NCBI GenBank assembly: GCA_036262075.1
Contig: DATAJO010000022.1
Span: 124,001-188,000 of the forward strand
Length of the DNA stretch: 64,000 nucleotides
Reading direction: 5' to 3'
Source: JACDBZ01 sp036262075
GTDB taxonomy: Bacteria; Chloroflexota; Limnocylindria; QHBO01
Numbering within the stretch: the stretch's first letter is position 1; every line of letters starts with the position of its first letter. Both the position numbers and the translations under genes were made by a program. Below are positions 57,363 through 64,000 of the stretch, in pieces. The notes under the pieces are model-generated. The model made no database searches, was not told the DNA's origin, and saw only the letters and a program-made list of their open reading frames with translations.

Positions 57363-58025
57363 ATGAACTTCGTCGACTCCCTGCGCCTGGCGATCGCGCT
57401 CGGCCTGACGCTGTTCCTCGTCCTGCTCCGCTTCGACTCGGAGCGGATCATGCGCAGCGACTACTTCCGCTATCGCACGCCGTGGCTCGGGCCGGTCAGC
57501 TACTACATCCTCGTCATCGGCTTCGCGATCGGCATCGCGATCATCCTGCCCGAGGGTCGGCTGCAGCTGTTCCTCACCGGCGGCGACTCCGACGCGATGC
57601 TGCCGGTCATGCTCGGCTTCGTCGTCGTGGCGCTGCTCAACGCGGCGGCGCTCGCCTTCCTGCGCTACGGCGGGATCCTGCCGCTCCCGATCGAGCTGCT
57701 CCCCACGCGGGTCCTCGGCGCCGCCGCCAGCGCCGTGGCCGAGGAGCTCCAGTTCCGCTCGATCGTCCTCGGCATGCTCCTGTTCGCCGGCCTCGACGCC
57801 GGCTGGGCGATCGCCGTGCAGGCCCTCGTCTACGGCCTCGCCCATCGGCGGCTGTGGCGGGAGCGCGACTGGTACTTCATCGCGGTCTCGGTGCTCCTCG
57901 GCTGGGCCGCCGGCGCCGTGACCGTCCAGACCGGCTCGGTCATCCCGGCCATCGTCGCGCACTTCGCCGTCACGATGAGCTTCTTCGCCTTCGCCGGAGG
58001 GCGGCTCCGCCAGCGCCCCATCTGA
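57363..58025 (+). CDS. CPBP-family intramembrane protease-like protein
   Basis: The product is 220 residues with about seven membrane helices. The CPBP (Abi) motifs are visible: EELQFRSIVLG around residue 126, VYGLAHRRLW and the late IVAHFAV. The first two hold the glutamates and histidine of the putative glutamic-protease site. Members process lipid-modified or prenylated proteins or act in bacteriocin self-immunity. ATG at 57363 is chosen over an ATG at 57330 because hydrophobic sequence starts immediately after it. No bacteriocin is nearby. Confidence 0.8.
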   Translation: MNFVDSLRLAIALGLTLFLVLLRFDSERIMRSDYFRYRTPWLGPVSYYILVIGFAIGIAIILPEGRLQLFLTGGDSDAMLPVMLGFVVVALLNAAALAFLRYGGILPLPIELLPTRVLGAAASAVAEELQFRSIVLGMLLFAGLDAGWAIAVQALVYGLAHRRLWRERDWYFIAVSVLLGWAAGAVTVQTGSVIPAIVAHFAVTMSFFAFAGGRLRQRPI

Positions 58026-58043
58026 CCCTCGATGGCGCCCGTG

Positions 58044-58150
58044 CGTCGGTGCGGTTCGGTGCGGTTCGGTGCGGCGATGCGGTCGGTGCGGTCGGTGCGC
58101 CGGTGCGGCGATGCGGTCGGTGCGGTCGGTGCGGTTGGTGCGACGATGCG
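58044..58150 (+). repeat. Tandem GGTGCGG-type minisatellite
   Basis: About ten imperfect copies of GTGCGGTCG/GTGCGGTTCG alternate with GTGCGGCGAT, including a larger duplicated block (58072-58099 and 58107-58132). It lies in the 297-base gap between the CPBP and Nudix genes. The remainder of the gap (58150-58300) has no feature I can name except the CAGCC run before the Nudix promoter. Confidence 0.8.
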
Positions 58151-58309
58151 GCCTTCGGCAGGCGTAAGGACCGCTCCGACGCCATTTCGCATGCTGGGCA
58201 CCGCATCCTGACCGCTGAGGGGCCCGATCCGCCTGCGGATGTCCGCACAGCGACCGCCGAGCGGCCCATACGCAGCCCATCCACCGCATCCGCCCAGCCC
58301 AGCCCAGCC

Positions 58310-58315
58310 TAGACT
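58310..58315 (+). promoter_or_regulatory. -10 box of the Nudix-hemW unit
   Basis: TAGACT lies six bases before the ATG at 58322, preceded by a repeated CAGCC run (58294-58309). It again implies a leaderless mRNA. Confidence 0.55.
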
Positions 58316-58321
58316 CGGGGC

Positions 58322-58765
58322 ATGGCGGTCGCTCGCAAGGCGCTCGGTTCGGCCGGCGCGCTCATCACCCCGGACGGGCGCGTGCTGCTCGTGCGCCGCG
58401 CGTACCCGCCGCACGACTGGGTGATGCCGGGTGGCAATGCCGATGCGGACGAGTCCCCGGTCACCACGCTGACCCGCGAGATTCGGGAGGAGACCGGGCT
58501 CGCGGCCACCCCGACGCGACTGACGGGCGTGTACTACCACCCCGACCATCGGCTCGGCGAGTTCATCCACTTCGTGTTCGAGGTGCCGATTCCGGCCACG
58601 CCGGACGTGCGCATCGATCCGAGCGAGATCGCCGCGTGGGGCCTGTTCGCCGCCGACCAGCTCCCGGAGCCGATGTCGCCGTCCACCCGCATTCGCCTGG
58701 CGGACGCGCTCCGGCCGCGCGACGCCTTCCTCCCGACCGATCTGCCACCGGCGAGCGAGCCGTGA
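58322..58765 (+). CDS. Nudix hydrolase
   Basis: The product is 147 residues. The Nudix box is complete: G-N-A-D-A-D-E-S-P-V-T-T-L-T then REIREETGL, i.e. GX5EX7REUXEEXGU. It would hydrolyse a nucleoside-diphosphate-linked compound using magnesium. The substrate cannot be told. The stop overlaps the hemW GTG by four bases, so the two are translated together. Confidence 0.9.
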   Translation: MAVARKALGSAGALITPDGRVLLVRRAYPPHDWVMPGGNADADESPVTTLTREIREETGLAATPTRLTGVYYHPDHRLGEFIHFVFEVPIPATPDVRIDPSEIAAWGLFAADQLPEPMSPSTRIRLADALRPRDAFLPTDLPPASEP

Positions 58766-59949
58766 CCGACGTGCGCGCGACGCACCACCTCTACGTCCAC
58801 GTGCCGTTCTGCCGGCTGGTGTGCGCGTACTGCGACTTCGTCACGGTCGGCGGACGGGCCGATGACATCCCGCGCTACGTCGATGCGCTCGTCCGCGAGC
58901 TCGAGGCGCGACCGGCGCCCGGGACGCTCACCACGGTCTACTTCGGCGGCGGCACCCCGTCGCTGCTGTCGCCGGACCAGGTGGCGCGGATCATCGACGC
59001 GGCCACGAGCCGATGGCTGCGCGTCGACCTGGCCGAGGTGACGCTCGAGGCCAACCCGAGCGCGCGCGAGGCGCCCGACTGGCGGGGCCTGCGCGCCGCG
59101 GGCGTGGACCGGATCAGCCTGGGCGTGCAGTCGCTGCTCGACGACGATCTCCGCGCCCTCGCGCGCGGGCACACCGCGGCCGAGGCGCGCGAGGCGTTCA
59201 CCGCGGCCCGCGCGGCCGGGTTCGGCAACGTCAGCATCGACCTCATCTACGGCATCCCCGGGCAGGGGCTGAGGGAATGGCGCGAGGGGCTCGAGCGGGC
59301 GGTGGCGCTCGGGCCGGACCACGTCAGCTGCTATGCGCTCCAGCTCGTGCTCGATCCCGACGAGTGGGCCGCCGCCCCGCGGCCCGGTGCGCTGCGATGG
59401 CGGCAGCGGATGACGCAGCGCCAGGACGACGGCCTCGCGGCCGAACAGTACCGGCTGGCGGCGGAGGTCTTCGCCGATGCCGGCTACCGCCAGTACGAGC
59501 TCAGCTCGTGGGCACGGCCCGGGAGGGAGTCGCGGCACAACGCCGCCTACTGGGCGCGCCGCCCGTACACCGGCATCGGCGCCGGGGCGCACTCGTACGA
59601 CGGCGTTGCGCGGCGCTCGTGGAACGAGCGCGACCTCGACCGCTACCTCGCGCGGGTCGAGGTCGGGGAGACGCCCGCCGCCGGCGCCGAGGAGCTCGAC
59701 GAGCCGACGCGCGCGTTCGAGGCGATCGCGCTCGGCCTCCGTCGCCTGGACGGCCTGAGCCGCGCGACCTTCGCCGAAGAGTTCGGGGCCGACCCGGTCG
59801 ATCGGTTCGCGTCGACGGTGGGGGACGCCGTGGCGCAGGGCCTCCTCGAGGTCCACGAGCGGACGCTCAGCCTGTCGCCGCGGGGCCGGTTGCTCGCCTC
59901 GGAGGTGCTGCTCGGCTTCCTGCCGGCGACGGCGCCCGTCGCAGGCTGA
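58762..59949 (+). CDS. hemW: HemW, radical SAM heme chaperone-like protein
   Basis: The product is 395 residues. The radical-SAM cluster motif is CRLVCAYCDF (CxxxCxxC), followed by VYFGGGTPSLLSPDQV and GVDRISLGVQSLLDDDL. The HemW-specific HNAAYWARRPYTGIGAGAHS contains the HNxxYW heme-binding motif, distinguishing it from the true coproporphyrinogen dehydrogenase HemN. It may insert heme into apoproteins, which fits a cell with a complete heme operon elsewhere in this window. The start is GTG. It lies 178 bases before hrcA. Confidence 0.9.
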   Translation: MTDVRATHHLYVHVPFCRLVCAYCDFVTVGGRADDIPRYVDALVRELEARPAPGTLTTVYFGGGTPSLLSPDQVARIIDAATSRWLRVDLAEVTLEANPSAREAPDWRGLRAAGVDRISLGVQSLLDDDLRALARGHTAAEAREAFTAARAAGFGNVSIDLIYGIPGQGLREWREGLERAVALGPDHVSCYALQLVLDPDEWAAAPRPGALRWRQRMTQRQDDGLAAEQYRLAAEVFADAGYRQYELSSWARPGRESRHNAAYWARRPYTGIGAGAHSYDGVARRSWNERDLDRYLARVEVGETPAAGAEELDEPTRAFEAIALGLRRLDGLSRATFAEEFGADPVDRFASTVGDAVAQGLLEVHERTLSLSPRGRLLASEVLLGFLPATAPVAG

Positions 59950-60028
59950 CCATGCTCGTCCCGATCCGCGTCCTGCGCCGCCTTCCAAGCGGGGGCCAGG
60001 CGGTGCTCGAGTACCTCGCCGCGCGGCG

Positions 60029-60058
60029 TTGACATCGGCTTTCGGGCGGCGGTACCAT
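60029..60058 (+). promoter_or_regulatory. Promoter of hrcA-grpE-dnaK
   Basis: TTGACA (60029-60034) and TACCAT (60053-60058) are 18 bases apart, a good sigma-70-type promoter. It lies just upstream of the CIRCE element, so HrcA bound there blocks early elongation. Confidence 0.7.
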
Positions 60059-60071
60059 GCCCGCGGATGAT

Positions 60072-60098
60072 TTAGCACTCTCGCATCGAGAGTGCCAA
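60072..60098 (+). promoter_or_regulatory. CIRCE operator
   Basis: TTAGCACTC, nine bases (TCGCATCGA), then GAGTGCCAA: the CIRCE inverted repeat with one change from the ideal right half (GAGTGCTAA). It is the binding site for HrcA, encoded immediately downstream, and gives negative feedback on the heat-shock operon. Confidence 0.95.
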
Positions 60099-60126
60099 CG
60101 GACGTGAACTCACCCAGGAGACCCGC

Positions 60127-61233
60127 ATGGCGAGTGACCGACTGGCACGCTCACGTGGCGCGACGTCGATCCCGCCGGCTCTCGAGCTGACGGATCGGCA
60201 GCGCACCGTGCTTCGTGCCGTCGTCGAGGATTACGTGCTGACCGCGGTGCCCGTGGGCTCGAAGGGGCTCGTCGATCGCTATCGGCTCGGCGTCTCGCCG
60301 GCCACCGTGCGCAGCGCCATGGCCGAGCTCGAGGCGCTCGGCCTGCTCACGCATCCGCACACCAGTGCCGGCCGCGTGCCGTCCGACCTCGGCTATCGGC
60401 TGTACGTCGAGAGCCTCATGCGCGAGGCGGAGCTCGACACGGCCGATCGGCTCATGATCCGGCACCAGTTCAGCCAGGTGCAGCTGACGAGCAACGAGTG
60501 GCTGCGGCTGGCGGCGGCGGTGCTCGCGGGGAGCACGCGCTCCGCCTCCGTCGTCACGCCGGCCCGAGCGCGCCAGGCGCGCTTCGGCCACGTCCAGCTC
60601 GTCGCCCTGCCTGACGGGACGCGCCTCGTCGTGCTCGTGCTGAGCGACGGCAACGTCGTCCAGCGCCGGCTCGACCGCATCCTGCTCGAGCGGACCGTCG
60701 GGGCCGAGGGCACCGACCAGGCGGCGCTCGACGTCGCCGCCGGCGTGCTGAACGCGACGCTCGCCGGCCAGTCGGCTCCCCTGGTGCGCCGACGGATCGC
60801 CAAGCTGCCGCCGCTTGCGGCGCACGTGGCCGAGGTCATCGTCGGCATGCTGGAGGAGGCCGACTCGGTGGTGGTCGAGGAGGTCTTCACCGACGGCATC
60901 GTCAACGTCCTCGAGCAGCCCGAGTTCGCGGAGGGCAGCAAGCTCCGGCCGATCCTCGAGATCCTCCAGCGATCCGACTTCCTCGAGCAGCTCGTGCCGG
61001 TGCTGGCGCGCAGCGGCGGGGTGCACGTGATCATCGGTCGGGAGAACGCGAACGACGCGATGCACGAGGTCAGTCTCGTCTTCGCGCCCTATGGCGCACC
61101 CCATCAGGCACTCGGCCTGCTAGGAGTGCTAGGTCCGACCCGGATGCCGTATCCGCGGGCCATCCCGACGGTGCGCTACCTCTCAACCCTCATGAACGAG
61201 CTGATCAGCAGTCATTACGGCGAATTACAGTAG
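60127..61233 (+). CDS. hrcA: Heat-inducible transcriptional repressor HrcA
   Basis: The product is 368 residues. An N-terminal winged helix (LTDRQRTVLRAVVEDYVLTA, GVSPATVRSAMAELEALGLL) is followed by the HTSAGRVPSDLGYRLYV segment and the GAF-like ligand domain. The C-terminal YPRAIPTVRYLSTLMNELI block is conserved. HrcA represses through the CIRCE element 29 bases upstream of its start and needs the GroE chaperonin for activity in other bacteria. The ATG follows CCAGGAGACC. The gap to grpE is only six bases. Confidence 0.96.
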   Translation: MASDRLARSRGATSIPPALELTDRQRTVLRAVVEDYVLTAVPVGSKGLVDRYRLGVSPATVRSAMAELEALGLLTHPHTSAGRVPSDLGYRLYVESLMREAELDTADRLMIRHQFSQVQLTSNEWLRLAAAVLAGSTRSASVVTPARARQARFGHVQLVALPDGTRLVVLVLSDGNVVQRRLDRILLERTVGAEGTDQAALDVAAGVLNATLAGQSAPLVRRRIAKLPPLAAHVAEVIVGMLEEADSVVVEEVFTDGIVNVLEQPEFAEGSKLRPILEILQRSDFLEQLVPVLARSGGVHVIIGRENANDAMHEVSLVFAPYGAPHQALGLLGVLGPTRMPYPRAIPTVRYLSTLMNELISSHYGELQ

Positions 61234-61239
61234 GGCCTT

Positions 61240-61821
61240 ATGAGCGACGAACCGATGAACGGCGGCGGCGGAGCCGCCAGAGCGAAAACCCGTGCCGAAG
61301 AGCGCGCCGAGGAGGTCAGGACGCCGTCGCGCGCCGAGCTCCAGGAGCGCATCCATGGACTCGAGCGCGAGCTGGCCGAGTCGAAGGCGAAGGCCGAGGA
61401 GCACCTCTACAACTGGCAGCGCTCGGCGGCCGACTTCAGCAACTACCGGCGGCGCACCGATGAGGAGCGGGCGACGGTCAGCCAGTTCAGCAACGCGATG
61501 CTCATCACCAAGCTGCTGGAGGTCCTCGACGACTTCGACCGGGCGCTCGAGAACGTCCCGGCCGATGCCCACGACCCGTGGATCGAGGGCGTCAAGCTCG
61601 TGGAGCGCAAGCTGCGGTCCGTCCTCGAGTCGGAGGGCGTGACCCCGATCGAGGCGGTCGGCAAGCCGTTCGACCCGAACCTCCACGAGGCGGTCGCCCA
61701 CGAGGAGACCACCGAATACCCGGACAACACCGTGATCGGCGAGGTGCAGCGCGGATATCGGCTGCACGACCGGGTGCTCCGACCGAGCCTCGTCCGAGTC
61801 GCGAACAACCCGAAGGAGTAG
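61240..61821 (+). CDS. grpE: GrpE, nucleotide exchange factor
   Basis: The product is 193 residues. A long N-terminal coiled coil (ELQERIHGLERELAESKAKAEE) leads to NWQRSAADFSNYRRRTDEER and the beta-domain with PFDPNLHEAVAHEET and GYRLHDRVLRPSLVRVA. GrpE removes ADP from DnaK. The gene is six bases after hrcA and ten before dnaK. Confidence 0.96.
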   Translation: MSDEPMNGGGGAARAKTRAEERAEEVRTPSRAELQERIHGLERELAESKAKAEEHLYNWQRSAADFSNYRRRTDEERATVSQFSNAMLITKLLEVLDDFDRALENVPADAHDPWIEGVKLVERKLRSVLESEGVTPIEAVGKPFDPNLHEAVAHEETTEYPDNTVIGEVQRGYRLHDRVLRPSLVRVANNPKE

Positions 61822-61831
61822 CGAGCGAACG

Positions 61832-63772
<1,941 letters not shown>

Positions 63773-63804
63773 CACCTCCGGCCGCTCGTTCGTCCGAATG
63801 GCTG

Positions 63805-63838
63805 AAGAGGCCGGGCAGCTGTGGCCCGGCCTCTTTTC
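63805..63838 (+). terminator. Rho-independent terminator after dnaK
   Basis: AAGAGGCCGGGC and GCCCGGCCTCTT form a 12-bp stem around a seven-base loop, followed by a short T-run. It ends the hrcA-grpE-dnaK operon and may also serve the convergent gene. Confidence 0.92.
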
Positions 63839-63870
63839 ATGCCCGGAATCGGGCGCTGGTGAGGATCCGC

Positions 63871-64000
63871 TCAGGCGGCCGTCTGTGGGGCGGTGCACAT
63901 CGGGCAGCGCTTCGCGGCGAGCGGGATGTCGGAGGTGCACTCGGTGCAGGCCTTGGTGCTGACGGCCTCCGGACCCTTGATGCGGTTCATCGGCACCACG
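63871..64000 (-). CDS. C-terminal zinc ribbon of a probable MscL-type channel (partial)
   Basis: Only the last 42 codons are in the window. They read from VVPMNRIKGPEA through a zinc knuckle with CTECTSDIPLAAKRCPMC to the stop at 63871. Large-conductance mechanosensitive channels of some Chloroflexota and actinobacteria end in an M-N-R/K helix followed by such a ribbon, which supports the call. The membrane part lies to the right of the window, so another zinc-ribbon protein is possible. Confidence 0.5.
   Translation of the reverse strand, partial: VVPMNRIKGPEAVSTKACTECTSDIPLAAKRCPMCTAPQTAA

Noticed and set aside
52592..57451. Very long open frame on the minus strand opposite VanW and lepA
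   Set aside because: It is antisense to well-supported genes, rich in Arg/Asp/Gly/Val from GC-skewed codon positions, and shows no protein motif. Similar long antisense frames at 5615-8920 (plus), 18751-22122 (minus) and 35967-39983 (minus) were dropped for the same reason.
59952..60032. 26-codon reading frame MLVPIRVLRRLPSGGQAV...
   Set aside because: Its 3' end overlaps the -35 box of the hrcA promoter, it has no ribosome-binding site and no recognisable family; too weak to call.

Overview
The window is about 70% GC and densely packed, with many 4-base ATGA or GTGA overlaps between genes. Every feature is bacterial. The gene content suggests an uncultured high-GC Chloroflexota, perhaps Limnocylindria-like: a coproporphyrin-type heme operon with a HemQ-like protein, a probable F420-dependent LLM oxidoreductase, an imuA-imuB-DUF6504 cassette with dnaE2, CIRCE-controlled hrcA-grpE-dnaK and many apparently leaderless promoters. 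An actinobacterial relative cannot be excluded from sequence alone. There is no prophage, integron, transposase or CRISPR array.

Layout. 1-4.6 kb: the tail of an XRE regulator, a lipoprotein, a zinc-ribbon remnant, a TipA-type MerR regulator, an SRPBCC protein, a YndJ/DUF1990 pair and an LppX-like lipoprotein. 4.66-13.3 kb (minus strand): one nine-gene operon hemA-hemC-hemD-hemB-hemQ-hemL-terC-hemE-hemH, which lacks only the porphyrinogen oxidase for glutamyl-tRNA to heme via coproheme. 13.4-17.9 kb (minus): a four-gene Aap-type amino-acid ABC importer. 18-18.7 kb: a VOC protein whose promoter carries the MerR operator, and tRNA-Ala(CGC). 18.7-21 kb: the SOS cassette imuA-imuB-DUF6504. 21-28 kb: acetyltransferase, PRC-barrel-like protein, ECF sigma factor with a membrane partner, RibD-like reductase, LLM oxidoreductase, M15 peptidase lipoprotein and MFS transporter. 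28.2-31.6 kb: an ABC exporter. 31.6-35.7 kb: dnaE2 under a second LexA box. 35.7-38.8 kb: small membrane proteins, a VIT1/CCC1 transporter and a DUF4349 lipoprotein. 38.8-42.9 kb: carAB behind a PyrR-type RNA stem-loop. 43-47.9 kb: membrane and secreted proteins, a nucleoside phosphorylase and a DUF5679 protein. 48-52.7 kb: a glycolytic operon glk-gap-pgk-eno. 52.8-63.8 kb: rpsT, VanW, lepA, CPBP protease, Nudix, hemW and hrcA-grpE-dnaK, a conserved synteny block but with no dnaJ. The right edge holds the tail of a zinc-ribbon protein, probably MscL.

The most unusual signal is in the SOS mutasome. imuB and dnaE2 lie about 11 kb apart and each carries an in-frame DNA insertion bounded by the same ~30-base inverted-repeat unit. 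In dnaE2 this sits inside a ~220-residue low-complexity insertion with further tandem repeats. Other points worth following are the MerR operator shared by genes 17.5 kb apart, a CarB lacking its allosteric domain behind a PyrR-like leader, and about a dozen promoters whose -10 box lies only 6-11 bases before the start codon. No stretch longer than 300 bases is free of features.
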